Notes: generated from the letters alone by a model not told the origin. A stretch of DNA of 64,000 nt from JAFECT01 sp964432415 (GCA_964432415.1 CAYSNW010000016.1:1-64000); one strand, 5' to 3'; shown: positions 33,453-43,065, counted from the stretch's first letter. Translations and numbers: made by a program.

Positions 33453-34307
33453 ATGCGACGTTTCCTGATGCTGACGGCCGCGACCGTCGCGCTCGCCATC
33501 GCTTGCGTGTCCCAGGCCCAGACGCCAGCGCCGAAGCCGATCCGGGCGGTGAAGATCGTGCTGGTGGGCGATTCCACTACCCAGGTCGGCAGCGGCTGGG
33601 GCGGCAGCTTCTGCGCCCGGCACGTGACCTCCGCCGTCGCCTGCCTGGATCTGGCGCGGGGCGGACGCAGCTCCGGCAGCTATATCGCCGAGGGATCGTG
33701 GAAGATCGCGCTGAGCGAGCTCGACAATCCCAGCTACGCCGCCCGCTATGTCCTCATCCAGTTCGGACACAACGACCAGCCGGGCAAGCCCGGGCGGTCC
33801 ACCGACCTGAAGACCGAGTTTCCCGCGAACCTTAGGCGTTATGTCGAGGAGGCGAGGGCGGTCCACGCCATTCCGATCCTGGTGACGCCGCTGACCCGGC
33901 GCAGCTTCAGGGACGGCCGGCTGCAGAACGACCTGGAGCCCTGGGCCGTGGCCGTGCGGCGGGTCGCGGCCGAGCTGCACACGCCGCTGGTCGACCTGAA
34001 CGCCGAAAGCGCGGCGGCGGTCCAGGCCATGGGAGCAAGGGCGGCGACCCGCCTGGCCCAGGTCCCGCCGTCGCCCGAGGTGCTCGCGGCCGCCGCGGAC
34101 GGGACGACCATCGCGGCCGCCACGGGCGTCGCCCCGGCCGGCGCGCCGGCGGCCCGGGACAATGCGGCGCTCGAGCCGCAGGGGGACCCCAAGCTGGCCT
34201 TCGACTACACTCACCTGGGCCCCGAGGGCGCCGACTACTTCTCCCGCATGGTCACCCGGTTGCTGGCCATCGCCATTCCCGACCTGCGCAAGGAGCTGAT
34301 CGCATGA
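33453..34307 (+). CDS. Rhamnogalacturonan acetylesterase-like SGNH hydrolase (CE12)
   Basis: A 284-residue exported esterase that should remove acetyl groups from pectin (rhamnogalacturonan or homogalacturonan). A signal peptide covers about residues 1-22. SGNH blocks: GDSTTQ with nucleophile Ser41, the GGRSS block, GHNDQ near residue 105, and the C-terminal FDYTHLG with catalytic Asp/His near 251/254. A Gly/Ala/Pro-rich insert (about 200-240) is unusual and may be a flexible loop. It lies 10 nt after the pectinesterase and overlaps the GH28 start by 4 nt (ATGA). Confidence 0.88.
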   Translation: MRRFLMLTAATVALAIACVSQAQTPAPKPIRAVKIVLVGDSTTQVGSGWGGSFCARHVTSAVACLDLARGGRSSGSYIAEGSWKIALSELDNPSYAARYVLIQFGHNDQPGKPGRSTDLKTEFPANLRRYVEEARAVHAIPILVTPLTRRSFRDGRLQNDLEPWAVAVRRVAAELHTPLVDLNAESAAAVQAMGARAATRLAQVPPSPEVLAAAADGTTIAAATGVAPAGAPAARDNAALEPQGDPKLAFDYTHLGPEGADYFSRMVTRLLAIAIPDLRKELIA

Positions 34308-35566
34308 GACTGGCCGTACTCTGCGCCATCGCCGCCACGACCTGGGCCTGCGCGGCCGTCGCCGCGCCCGGCCTTCCGGGTCCGCGCGGGCGGACCTGCC
34401 TGCCGGAAACCTGGGGGGCGAAGCACGATGGGGTGGCGGACGACACGGCGGCGCTGCAGAAGGCGCTGGACGCCTGCGCCGGGGGCGGGACGGTGCGGCT
34501 CGCGGCCGGGACCTATCTCAGCGGTCCGATCACCATGCACAGCCATGAGACCCTCGATGTGGCCAGGGGCGCGACCCTCCAGGGGGTCTCCGATCATGAG
34601 CGCTACCTGAGGCCGACCGGGTCGCCCCTGCCGCTGATCGGCGCCACGCGCGAGCGCGACGTCGCCCTGGTGGGTGACGGGGTGATCGATGGCAATGGCC
34701 AGGCCTGGTGGGCGATGGTGCGGGCGGCCAAGGCCAAGGGGAGCGAGCCGCCGCGGCCGCGCATGATCCTGTTCACGCGCATCGACGGCCTGGTGGTTCG
34801 CGGCCTGACCCTGCAGAACTCGCCGTCGTTTCACCTGGTCCCGGCGCGCTCCCACAATGTGCTGATCGAGAATCTGGTCATCCGCTCGCCGGCCGACTCC
34901 CCCAACACCGACGGCATCGACCCGTCCGGCCGCGACATGCTGATCCGCCACGTCACCATCGACACCGGCGACGACAACATCGCCATCAAGTCGGGGCAGG
35001 ACGATCCCGATCATCCGGGCGCGGCGACCGCCAACATCCTGATCCAGGACTCGACCTTCCTGCACGGCCACGGCCTGTCGATCGGCAGCGAGACCAATGG
35101 CGGGGTGCAGCATGTGGTGGCCGAGCGCATCAGCTTCGACGGCACGACGACGGCGATCCGCATCAAGACGGCGCGCGGGCGCGGCGGCGTGGTGCGCGAC
35201 ATCGTCTATCGCGACATCCGTATCGCCAATGTGCGCGAGGCGGTGCTGATCACCGCCTACTATCCGAAGATCCCGGACCAGGACGTGGCCCAGGCTGTCG
35301 GGACGATGACGCCGGACATTTCCGGCATCCGGCTGGAAAATGTCCGGGGCTCGACGGGAATCCGCAAAACCGGGGCGGTGATCGGCCTGCCGGAACGTCC
35401 CGTGCGCGGCGTGGTCTTCCAGGATGTCGTCCTGGTCAGTCCCGCGCCGCTGAGCGTGCGCCATGCCCAGGTGGAGCTCCGCGGCGAGACCCCGTCGGCC
35501 CCGGCGCCGGTGATCGAGGCGGGGGGGCAGGTCAGCGCTCCGCCGGCCGCGCCGGCCAAGCCCTGA
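34304..35566 (+). CDS. Polygalacturonase-like glycoside hydrolase family 28
   Basis: A 420-residue exported enzyme that hydrolyses alpha-1,4-galacturonan or rhamnogalacturonan. A signal peptide (about 1-20) is followed by the beta-helix. All four GH28 blocks are present in order: NTDGID (near residue 201), TGDDNIAIKSG (near 222, catalytic Asp pair), GHGLSIGSE (near 254, His) and RIKT (near 285). It resembles bacterial exo-acting GH28 enzymes. The C-terminus ends in a Pro/Ala-rich tail. Its ATG overlaps the esterase stop, suggesting coupled translation. Confidence 0.93.
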   Translation: MRLAVLCAIAATTWACAAVAAPGLPGPRGRTCLPETWGAKHDGVADDTAALQKALDACAGGGTVRLAAGTYLSGPITMHSHETLDVARGATLQGVSDHERYLRPTGSPLPLIGATRERDVALVGDGVIDGNGQAWWAMVRAAKAKGSEPPRPRMILFTRIDGLVVRGLTLQNSPSFHLVPARSHNVLIENLVIRSPADSPNTDGIDPSGRDMLIRHVTIDTGDDNIAIKSGQDDPDHPGAATANILIQDSTFLHGHGLSIGSETNGGVQHVVAERISFDGTTTAIRIKTARGRGGVVRDIVYRDIRIANVREAVLITAYYPKIPDQDVAQAVGTMTPDISGIRLENVRGSTGIRKTGAVIGLPERPVRGVVFQDVVLVSPAPLSVRHAQVELRGETPSAPAPVIEAGGQVSAPPAAPAKP

Positions 35567-35577
35567 AGGCGCGCGCC

Positions 35578-37170
35578 ATGCTGACCCGCCGCGGCGCGCT
35601 GGGCTCCACCCTTGGTCTGGGCGCCATCGCCCTGCCGCCTGATCCGGCGAGCGCCGCCGCGCCCGCCCCGGAAGCCGTCTGGGCCCGCGGCGTGGAAGGC
35701 CAGCGCAAGGCCGACCTCGGCGACGGAACGTTCCTGAACCCGGTGCTGGCCGGCGACCACCCCGATCCGTCGATCCTGAAGGACGGCGGCGTCTACTACA
35801 TGACCCACTCCTCCTTCGACGCCTATCCGGGTCTGCTGATCTGGCGCTCGACGGATCTGGTCAACTGGACGCCGGTCACCGCGGCCCTGAAGACCAACGT
35901 CGGCTCCATCTGGGCGCCGGAGCTGTGCAAGCACGGCGCGCGCTATTTCATCTACCTGCCGGCCAAGGCGCCCGGGAACAACACCAGCTATGTGATCTGG
36001 GCGGACAGGATCGAGGGTCCCTGGAGCGAGCCGGTCGACCTGAAGCTCCCCGGCTACATCGATCCCGGGCACATCGTCGACGAACACGGCGTGCGCTGGC
36101 TGTTCCTGTCGGGCGGCGACCGCATCCAGCTGGCGCCGGACGGCCTGTCGACGGTGGGCAAGCCCGAGCACGTATACGATCCCTGGCGCTACCCGGAGGA
36201 CTGGGACGTGGAGGGCTTCTCGCCCGAAGGTCCCAAGGTCAAGCGCCACGGCGACTACTATTATCTGGTCACCGCGGTGGGCGGCACCGCCGGCCCGCCG
36301 ACCGGCCACATGGTCATCGTCGCACGCGCCAGATCGCTCGCCGGTCCCTGGGAAAACCATCCGAGGAACCCCGTGGTGCGCACCACCGACCGGTCGCAGC
36401 GGTGGTGGTCGCGCGGCCACGCCACCCTGGTCGAGGGCCCCGCCGGGGACTGGTGGTGCGTCTATCACGGCTACGAAAACGGCTTCTACACCCTGGGCCG
36501 TCAGACCCTGCTGGCCCCGGTGACCTGGACGAAGGACGGCTGGTTCGACGTCGGCGGCGGCGACCTGTCCCGGCCGCTGGCCAGGCCCAAGGGCGGCAAG
36601 GCCGGTCCGCACGGGATGGCGCTTTCGGATGACTTCTCGACCGACAAGTACGGGGTGCAGTGGAACTTCTTCGACCCCAAACCAGGGGAGCACGCCCGCC
36701 TGTCGCGCTCCGGCGACGTCCTGACCCTGAAGGGCTCGGGCGAGGCGCCGAGCAGCGGCGCGCCGCTGATCTTCGTGGGTGGCGACCAGGCCTATGAAAT
36801 CGAGTGCGAGATCGAGGTCGATCCCGACACCCGCGCCGGCCTGATCCTGTTCTACGACCGCCAGCTCTATTGCGGCCTGGGCTTCGACGCCAAGGCCTTC
36901 GTCACCCACCAGTACGGCATCGAGCGCGGACGCCCGGCCAATCCGCATGGTGCGAAGATGCGAATGCGGCTGCGCAACGACCGCCACATCGTGGCCTTCC
37001 ACACCAGCGGCGACGGGGGAAAGACCTGGAAGCGCTTCGACCGCGGCATGGAGGTGTCGGGCTACCACCACAATGTGCGCGGCGGGTTCCTGATGCTGAA
37101 GCCGGGTCTGTACGCCGCCGGCAAGGGCTCGGCGCGGTTTCGGGATTTCCGGTATCGGGCGCTGGCGTAG
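35578..37170 (+). CDS. Glycoside hydrolase family 43 protein
   Basis: A 530-residue exported enzyme with a Tat-type signal (MLTRRGALGSTLGLGAIAL). The N-terminal five-bladed propeller shows the general base in DHPDPSILKDGG, the pKa-modulating Asp in YIDPGHIVD and the acid Glu in GFSPEGPKVK. The C-terminal about 190 residues (from LSDDFST) form a jelly-roll accessory domain common in GH43 enzymes. Likely substrates are arabinan, galactan or xylan side chains of pectin. It ends the pectin operon, 11 nt after the GH28 gene. The subfamily cannot be fixed by eye. Confidence 0.9.
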   Translation: MLTRRGALGSTLGLGAIALPPDPASAAAPAPEAVWARGVEGQRKADLGDGTFLNPVLAGDHPDPSILKDGGVYYMTHSSFDAYPGLLIWRSTDLVNWTPVTAALKTNVGSIWAPELCKHGARYFIYLPAKAPGNNTSYVIWADRIEGPWSEPVDLKLPGYIDPGHIVDEHGVRWLFLSGGDRIQLAPDGLSTVGKPEHVYDPWRYPEDWDVEGFSPEGPKVKRHGDYYYLVTAVGGTAGPPTGHMVIVARARSLAGPWENHPRNPVVRTTDRSQRWWSRGHATLVEGPAGDWWCVYHGYENGFYTLGRQTLLAPVTWTKDGWFDVGGGDLSRPLARPKGGKAGPHGMALSDDFSTDKYGVQWNFFDPKPGEHARLSRSGDVLTLKGSGEAPSSGAPLIFVGGDQAYEIECEIEVDPDTRAGLILFYDRQLYCGLGFDAKAFVTHQYGIERGRPANPHGAKMRMRLRNDRHIVAFHTSGDGGKTWKRFDRGMEVSGYHHNVRGGFLMLKPGLYAAGKGSARFRDFRYRALA

Positions 37171-37203
37171 GGCGCGCGCAGGCGTCGCCGTCGAAGCGCG
37201 GGC

Positions 37204-38844
37204 TCAGGCCGCGTTGCGGGCCTTGCGGCTGCGGGGCGTGGCGGCCGCGGCGACCTCGACCACAGCCGGGGCTTCCAGCGCGAAGTTCATCGCCGCGCGC
37301 AGGCGCTCGGGCTTGATCGGCTTTTCCACCACCGCGGCCATGCCCATGGTGACGTAGCGCTTGGCGTCGTCGGGGTCGGCGTTGGCGGTGAGCGCGATGA
37401 TCGGCACGCCGCTCTCGGGGCCGGGCAGTTCGCGGATGGCCTGGGTCGCCTGCACCCCGTCCATGCGCGGCATCTTGATGTCCATCAGGACCAGGTCGAA
37501 GCGGCGGTTGCGCACGGCCTCGACCGCCTCCAGCCCGTCTTCGGCGCACTCGCTGGTGCAGCCGAACATTTCGCACAGCGCCTGGGCCACGATGCGGTTG
37601 GTGGCGTTGTCGTCGACGATCAGGATGTGGGGCTCGGACTGCAGCTGCAGATCGGCCAGCTCCGAGACGTTGGTCTCCTCGCCCTCGCGCTCGATGAAGA
37701 CGCGCGGCACGGTCAGGTCGAAGGCGAAGGTCGCGCCCTTGCCGGCGTTGCTCTCCGCCCAGATGCGCCCGCCCATCAGCTCCACGATCTGGCGGCTGAT
37801 CGACAGGCCCAGGCCCTGTTCGCCGGCGGCCACGCCAGGGGCGAAGGGTTCGAAGATGGTCTCCAGCCGCTCCGGGGTCAGGGCCTGGCCGTTGTCGCGC
37901 ACGCGGGCTTCCAGTCGGATGCGGTCGCGCTCCAGGATGGCCTTTAGGCTGGCCTCGACCACGCCGTTGCGGGCATAGCGCAGGGCCTGGCTCAGCAGGT
38001 TGTTGAACACCTGGCCCATGCGGGCGCAGTCGAACTCGGCCGCCAGGTCCGGATCGCCGTCGTAGCTGACCATCAGGCGCACGCCGTCCTGGGCCGCGCG
38101 CGGCGTCCACTGCGCCTGCACCTCGTCCATCAGGCCGCGCACGAAGGCCGGTTCCGGCTTCAGCTCCAGCTCGCCGGCCTCGGCCCGCGACAGGTCCAGG
38201 GCGTCGGACAGGATGCGGAGCAGGCTCTCGGAGGAGTCCACAATGGTCTGGACATAGGCCTGGGCGTCGGGGTTCAGCGGCTGGCGCCGCAGCAGGTCGG
38301 CCATGGCCATCACCCCGTTCATGGGGGTGCGCAGTTCGTGGCTCATCACGGCCAGGAATTCACTTTTGGCCTTGGCGGTGGTGTGGGCGATGGTCTTGGC
38401 CTCGCCCATGCGCCGTATGGTCTCGTTGAGTTCGTCCGCCTTGGCCCGGCCCGCGGCGCTGGTCGCCTGCAGCAGGGAAAGGACGGTGCCGACGCCGACG
38501 TAGCGGCCGTTCTCGACCATCACGTAGCCGCGCATCAGGTTCGAGGCGCGGCCCGAGAGCATGGATTCGGAGAAGGTGGAGATCTGGGTGGAGGTCTCGA
38601 CCACCACCGGCTCGTGGTCCATCACCGCGCTGATCGGCCGCCGCGCCCACAGGGCCTGGCCGAAGCGGTCGGCCATCTTGAGCAGGAAGCCGTCGCGCTC
38701 GACGATGCCGACGGGCCGATCGTCGCGAACCACCGGAATGACCAGGGTGTCCGGCTCGCGCTGGAACCGCATGAGCACGTCCACGCCCAGCGTCTCGGGC
38801 GTTATGGGGACGGCGCGGTCGATCAGACTGTCGATGGTCGGCAT
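37204..38844 (-). CDS. CBS-domain hybrid histidine kinase with receiver
   Basis: A 546-residue soluble protein. A CBS-like pair (about 5-125; IPVVRDDRPVGIVERDG and MVENGRYVGVG) may sense adenine nucleotides. HisKA has His169 (MSHELRTP). The ATPase is partly degenerate: the N box reads NNLLSQALRYA, lacking its second Asn, and G1 reads DNGQAL, while G2 (EQGLGLSISRQ) is intact. A receiver follows with Asp in LVLMDIKMPRMDG and the switch Lys in VEKPI. Kinase activity may be weak or absent, the protein acting instead as a phosphatase or scaffold. Convergent with the pectin operon and not obviously linked to it. Confidence 0.9.
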   Translation of the reverse strand: MPTIDSLIDRAVPITPETLGVDVLMRFQREPDTLVIPVVRDDRPVGIVERDGFLLKMADRFGQALWARRPISAVMDHEPVVVETSTQISTFSESMLSGRASNLMRGYVMVENGRYVGVGTVLSLLQATSAAGRAKADELNETIRRMGEAKTIAHTTAKAKSEFLAVMSHELRTPMNGVMAMADLLRRQPLNPDAQAYVQTIVDSSESLLRILSDALDLSRAEAGELELKPEPAFVRGLMDEVQAQWTPRAAQDGVRLMVSYDGDPDLAAEFDCARMGQVFNNLLSQALRYARNGVVEASLKAILERDRIRLEARVRDNGQALTPERLETIFEPFAPGVAAGEQGLGLSISRQIVELMGGRIWAESNAGKGATFAFDLTVPRVFIEREGEETNVSELADLQLQSEPHILIVDDNATNRIVAQALCEMFGCTSECAEDGLEAVEAVRNRRFDLVLMDIKMPRMDGVQATQAIRELPGPESGVPIIALTANADPDDAKRYVTMGMAAVVEKPIKPERLRAAMNFALEAPAVVEVAAAATPRSRKARNAA

Positions 38845-38944
38845 AGGCCGGCGATCACTCCGTTACCGTCGCATAGGACACCAACACCTTTTCGGAGTGG
38901 TTAAGGGCGAACGCCGATCACTCATGTTTTTCGAGGTTTAGGCG

Positions 38945-39304
38945 TCACCGTTGAGGAGCGGGGTCGAGATCGGCCTCTTCGCTCGCCGTCTCCTCAGCGA
39001 TCCAGCCGAGAAAGGCGGGATTGGAGCCGTCCGGATCGACGCAAAGCGCCAGCACGCAAGGGATTTCGTAAGGATGGCGGGCCAGCACCAGGTCGCGCAG
39101 CCGCTCCGACAGCACCGCGGTGGTCTTCAGCAGCATGGGGACCTCGCTTGCGCTGTCGATCGCGCCTTTCCAGCGATAGATCGAGCGCATGGGCGCGAGC
39201 ACATTGACGCAGGCGCACAGCCGCTCCGCCACGGCCTCGGCGGCGAAGGCCTCGGCGGTTTCGGCGTCCGGCCAGGTGGTGTAGAGGATCACCGCCTCGT
39301 CCAT
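38945..39304 (-). CDS. cutA: Divalent-cation tolerance protein CutA
   Basis: A 119-residue CutA1 protein. Family features are the N-terminal ILYTTWPDAETAEAFAAEAVAERLCACVNV, the SIYRWKGAI strand, the KTT segment and HPYEIPCVLAL. CutA forms a very stable trimer; its link to copper tolerance is historical and its role is unclear. The ATG at 39302-39304 was chosen since CutA begins there. It diverges from queC, 54 nt away. Confidence 0.92.
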   Translation of the reverse strand: MDEAVILYTTWPDAETAEAFAAEAVAERLCACVNVLAPMRSIYRWKGAIDSASEVPMLLKTTAVLSERLRDLVLARHPYEIPCVLALCVDPDGSNPAFLGWIAEETASEEADLDPAPQR

Positions 39305-39358
39305 GGGTGTCGTCCTTTCGAGCCCAGCCAGTATGGCGCCAGACCCTCGCAGCGATCC

Positions 39359-40081
39359 ATGACCTCCTCCGTTCCCCCCGCCGCCTCGGCGCTCGTGCTG
39401 TTTTCCGGGGGCCAGGACTCCACCGCCTGCCTGGCCTGGGCGCTGGAGCGCCACGAGCGGGTCGAGACCGTGGGCTTCGACTATGGCCAGCGTCATGCGG
39501 TGGAGCTGAAGGCGCGCCTGACCGTGCGCGAGAAGATCAGGGCGGTCCTGCCCCACCTGGCCCCGCGGCTCGGTCCCGACCACGAGATCGACATCCGCGG
39601 CTTCGGCGCCGTGGCCGACTCCGCCCTGACCCGCGAGCGGGCCATCGAGATGGATGCGCGGGGCCTGCCGTCGACCTTCGTGCCGGGCCGCAACCTGGTG
39701 TTCCTGACCTATGCGGCGGCGCTGGCCGACCGGCGGGGCATCGAGACGCTGGTCGGCGGGATGTGCGAGACCGACTTCTCCGGTTACCCCGACTGCCGGC
39801 GCGAGACCATGGACGCCATGCAATCGGCGCTCCGCCTGGGCATGGAACGGCCCTTCTCCATCGAGACGCCGCTGATGTGGCTGACCAAGGCCCAGACCTG
39901 GGCGCTCACCCACCAGATCGGCGGCGACGCCCTGGTGGACCTGGTGCTGGAGGACACCCACACCTGCTATCGCGGCGAGCGCGGAAGCCGCCACGCCTGG
40001 GGCTACGGCTGCGGCGACTGTCCCGCCTGCGAGCTTCGCGCGAAGGGCTTCGCCGAGTGGTCGGCCGGAGCGGCCGCATGA
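39359..40081 (+). CDS. queC: 7-cyano-7-deazaguanine synthase QueC
   Basis: A 240-residue enzyme converting 7-carboxy-7-deazaguanine to preQ0 with ATP and ammonia, in queuosine biosynthesis. The PP-loop LFSGGQDSTA is near residue 14, followed by GFDYGQRHAVEL, FVPGRNLVFLTYAAALA and GMCETDFSGYPDCR. A C-terminal zinc site has four Cys (THTCYRG and YGCGDCPAC). Its stop overlaps the queE start (ATGA), forming a queC-queE operon. Confidence 0.96.
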   Translation: MTSSVPPAASALVLFSGGQDSTACLAWALERHERVETVGFDYGQRHAVELKARLTVREKIRAVLPHLAPRLGPDHEIDIRGFGAVADSALTRERAIEMDARGLPSTFVPGRNLVFLTYAAALADRRGIETLVGGMCETDFSGYPDCRRETMDAMQSALRLGMERPFSIETPLMWLTKAQTWALTHQIGGDALVDLVLEDTHTCYRGERGSRHAWGYGCGDCPACELRAKGFAEWSAGAAA

Positions 40082-40713
40082 CCTACAGCGTCAAGGAAAT
40101 CTACCTCACCGTCCAGGGCGAGGGCGGCCAGGCCGGCCGCGCGGCGGTGTTCCTGCGCTTTTCCGGCTGCAACCTGTGGAGCGGGCGCGAGCGGGACCGC
40201 GCCGCCGCCGTCTGCACCTTCTGCGATACGGATTTCGTGGGGGTCGACGGCCCGGGCGGCGGCAAGTTCGAGACGCCTGAAGCCCTGGCGGACGCGGTCC
40301 GGTCTCATTGGCGCGGCGCGGAGGGCGAGCCGGCGCTGGTGGTCTGCACCGGCGGCGAACCCATGCTGCAGCTGGACGGCCCCCTGATCGAGGCCCTGCA
40401 CGGCCGCGGCTTCGAGATCGCTGTGGAGAGCAACGGGACCCTGCCGGCGCCGGAAGGCCTGGACTGGATCTGCGTCAGCCCCAAGGCCGACGCGCCCGTG
40501 GTCCAGACCCGGGGCCAGGAGCTGAAGCTGGTCTTTCCGCAGACGGGCGTCGATCCCGCGCGCTTCACGGGGCTGGATTTCGAGCGTTTCTACCTGCAGC
40601 CGATGGACGGACCGGACCAGGCGGCGAACACCCAGGCCGCGATCGCCTATTGCCTTGAGCATCCCCGCTGGCGTCTGAGCGTGCAAACCCACAAATACAT
40701 CGGCGTGCCCTGA
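40078..40713 (+). CDS. queE: 7-carboxy-7-deazaguanine synthase QueE
   Basis: A 211-residue radical SAM enzyme that converts 6-carboxytetrahydropterin to 7-carboxy-7-deazaguanine. The cluster-binding motif is the expanded type: Cys31, Cys46 and Cys49 (C-X14-C-X2-C) rather than CX3CX2C, as known for one QueE group. TVQGEGGQAGR at the N-terminus, CTGGEPMLQ, VESNGT and the C-terminal QTHKYIGVP are family signatures. QueD and QueF are not in the window. Confidence 0.95.
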   Translation: MTYSVKEIYLTVQGEGGQAGRAAVFLRFSGCNLWSGRERDRAAAVCTFCDTDFVGVDGPGGGKFETPEALADAVRSHWRGAEGEPALVVCTGGEPMLQLDGPLIEALHGRGFEIAVESNGTLPAPEGLDWICVSPKADAPVVQTRGQELKLVFPQTGVDPARFTGLDFERFYLQPMDGPDQAANTQAAIAYCLEHPRWRLSVQTHKYIGVP

Positions 40714-40870
40714 GCCTTCCGGGCCGCCGCAGCGCGATCTCTCGCCCGACCATCGGCGAGAGCCGCCCCCCGGAGCTCTGAACACGCCCAAGGCCGCCGA
40801 CCGAACGACCGGGATCGTTGCCGGGAGACAGGCGTCGAGCCACGATCGGCGCGGCAAACCGGAGCGGATC

Positions 40871-41656
40871 ATGCGCCTTCGACTGTGGATCGCAGCCAGC
40901 TGCGTGACCCTGGGTCTGGCTGGCGTCGCCGTCGCTCCGGCCTGGGCTGCGGAAGATATTCTAACCGTCGGCCGGGTCCTGCCTCGGTTCGATCGCCTCA
41001 CACCGGGGGTGAAGCTCTACCTGCGATACACGGTCGACAAGGACGGCAAGCGCTCGACGCTGGACATCTGGCGGCGCGAGGTCCGTTTCGAGACGCGCGA
41101 CGGGCGGCGCCAGTTCGAGATCGCCCAGCGCTGGGACAGCGTCGGGACCCCGGCCTACACCTCCCTGCAGGACAGCTGGTTCGACGCCGGGGATTTCCGG
41201 CCGCTCACCCACACCCGCGAGGTGACCCGAGATGGCAAGACGGTCAGGCGCAGCTATCGCTACCTCCCAGACTATATCGTCACGGACCCGGTTCCCGGCG
41301 GCGAGACGCCGGCGGACGTGCCTTCGCCGGAGCCCGCCTACAACTTCGAGACCGACATGGAGCTGTTCCAGACCCTGCCGCTGGCGCGGGGCTATGAGGC
41401 GAACATCAACTTCTACGATCCGGGCCGCGACCCGCCGCGCCGCTACCGGTTCAAGGTCGCAGGGGAGGACAGGATCCGCGGCGCGGACGGGCGCTTCATC
41501 GAGACCTGGCTCGTCACCGCCGACTACAACGACCCCAGCCGCCCGCCGACGCGGTTCTGGTTCGCCAAGTCGACCCAGGTGATGCTGCGCGAGGAGGCGC
41601 CGCTGCCGGACGGCAGGATGCTGATCAAGACCCTGCTGACCGAAGAGGCGCCCTGA
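40871..41656 (+). CDS. Hypothetical exported protein
   Basis: A 261-residue protein with a Sec signal peptide (about 1-26, ending APAWA). The mature part is beta-rich (KLYLRYTVDKDGKRSTL, YRYLPDYIV, RYRFKVAGEDRI, WLVTADYND, RFWFAKSTQVML), similar in outline to DUF3108-type periplasmic lipocalin-like proteins. Function unknown. It is followed closely by a convergent lipoprotein gene. Confidence 0.7.
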   Translation: MRLRLWIAASCVTLGLAGVAVAPAWAAEDILTVGRVLPRFDRLTPGVKLYLRYTVDKDGKRSTLDIWRREVRFETRDGRRQFEIAQRWDSVGTPAYTSLQDSWFDAGDFRPLTHTREVTRDGKTVRRSYRYLPDYIVTDPVPGGETPADVPSPEPAYNFETDMELFQTLPLARGYEANINFYDPGRDPPRRYRFKVAGEDRIRGADGRFIETWLVTADYNDPSRPPTRFWFAKSTQVMLREEAPLPDGRMLIKTLLTEEAP

Positions 41657-41669
41657 GACGACCGGCAGT

Positions 41670-41885
41670 CTAGTTGCCGTCGTCCTTGTTCTTCTTCTTG
41701 CCGCCGCCGGTGACCGTGTGGACCCCGGCGCCGACCACCGCGCCCCCGACCTTGGCGGTCGTGCTGATCACCGCGCCCGCGGTTCCCACCACCGCGCCCG
41801 TGGCGGCGGCGACCAGGCAGCCCTGCAGCGGCAGGGTCAGGGCGAGGGCGGCGACCAGCGCCAGGCGGGGGAGGGGACGGGACAT
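41670..41885 (-). CDS. Small lipoprotein, Gly/Ala-rich
   Basis: A 71-residue protein with a lipobox (LPLQGC, Cys23) after a classic signal. The mature part is Gly/Ala/Val-rich (LVAAATGAVVGTAGAVISTTAKVGGAVV-type repeats broken by Thr), ending in a Lys/Asp tail. It resembles short conserved lipoproteins of Caulobacterales of unknown role. The ATG at 41883-41885 is used. Confidence 0.75.
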   Translation of the reverse strand: MSRPLPRLALVAALALTLPLQGCLVAAATGAVVGTAGAVISTTAKVGGAVVGAGVHTVTGGGKKKNKDDGN

Positions 41886-41958
41886 GGGGGACGCTCCAGA
41901 CTGAGGCGCGGAGCTTAGCGGAAGATCGTTAATTGTCGCGGGCGAGCGGCTGCGGCGC

Positions 41959-43065
41959 TCAGACGCGCCCGCTTGCGCCAGGACGGAACGCGCCGCCGCC
42001 AGTCTGGGCCCGGTGGCGCAGCCAGGCGTCGGCCAGGACACAGGCGGTCATGGCCTCGACCACCGGGGCGCCGCGGATGCCGACGCACGGGTCGTGACGG
42101 CCCTTGGTGATCACATCGACCTCGGCGCCCTCCACGTCGATGGAGCGCCGCGGCGACAGGATCGACGAGGTCGGCTTGAAAGCCACGCGGGCTGTAACCG
42201 GTTGCCCGGTGGAGATGCCCCCCAGGATGCCGCCGGCCTGGTTGGACAGGAACTCGGGACCATCCGGCCCCATGCGCATCTCGTCGGCGTTCTCCTCGCC
42301 GGAAAGGGCGGCCGCGCCGAAGCCGGCGCCGATCTCCACCCCCTTGGCGGCGTTGATCGACATCAGGCCGGCGGCCAGCTCGGCGTCGAGCTTGCCGTAG
42401 AGCGGCGCTCCCCATCCCGCGGGCACACCCTCGGCGGTGACCTCGACCACCGCGCCGGCGGAGGAGCCGCGCTTGCGGGTCTCGTCCAGGAAGCCTTCCC
42501 AGACGGCGACCATGGCCGGATCCGGGCACCAGAAGGGATTGTTCTCGATCTCCGCCCAATCGAAGCGGGAACGGTCGATGGCGTGGGGCCCGATCTGGAC
42601 CACGGCGGCGCGAATGCGGACCTGGTCGCCCAGGATCTTGCGGGCGATGGCGCCGGCCGCCACGCGGCCGGCGGTCTCGCGGGCGGAGGAGCGGCCGCCG
42701 CCGCGCGGATCGCGCACCCCGTACTTGGCGAAATAGGCGTAGTCGGCGTGGCCCGGGCGGAACTGTCCGCCGATCTCGCCATAGTCCTTGGACCGGGCGT
42801 CGACATTGTCGATCATCACCGAGACCGGCGTGCCGGTGGTCAGACCCTCGAACACCCCCGACAGGATGCGCGCGGCGTCCGGCTCGCGTCTTTGGGTGAC
42901 GAAGCGGCTCTGGCCGGGTTTCCTCCGGTCGAGCCAGACCTGCAGGTCCTCTTCCTTGAGGCTCAGCCCGGGAGGACAGCCGTCGACCACGCAGCCGATC
43001 GCCGGCCCGTGGCTTTCGCCCCAGGTGGTGACGCGGAAAAGATGGCCGAAGCTGTTGTGCGACAT
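41959..43065 (-). CDS. aroC: Chorismate synthase
   Basis: A 368-residue enzyme, the last step of the shikimate pathway (EPSP to chorismate, reduced FMN required). Signatures: MSHNSFGHLFRVTTWGESHGPAIG at the N-terminus, RRKPGQSRFVTQR, GRSSARETAGRVAAGA, EVTAEGVPAGWG and GRHDPCVGIRGAPVVEAM at the C-terminus. Length is normal. It lies downstream of a DnaJ-like gene and pdxH, a grouping seen in other alphaproteobacteria. Confidence 0.97.
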   Translation of the reverse strand: MSHNSFGHLFRVTTWGESHGPAIGCVVDGCPPGLSLKEEDLQVWLDRRKPGQSRFVTQRREPDAARILSGVFEGLTTGTPVSVMIDNVDARSKDYGEIGGQFRPGHADYAYFAKYGVRDPRGGGRSSARETAGRVAAGAIARKILGDQVRIRAAVVQIGPHAIDRSRFDWAEIENNPFWCPDPAMVAVWEGFLDETRKRGSSAGAVVEVTAEGVPAGWGAPLYGKLDAELAAGLMSINAAKGVEIGAGFGAAALSGEENADEMRMGPDGPEFLSNQAGGILGGISTGQPVTARVAFKPTSSILSPRRSIDVEGAEVDVITKGRHDPCVGIRGAPVVEAMTACVLADAWLRHRAQTGGGAFRPGASGRV

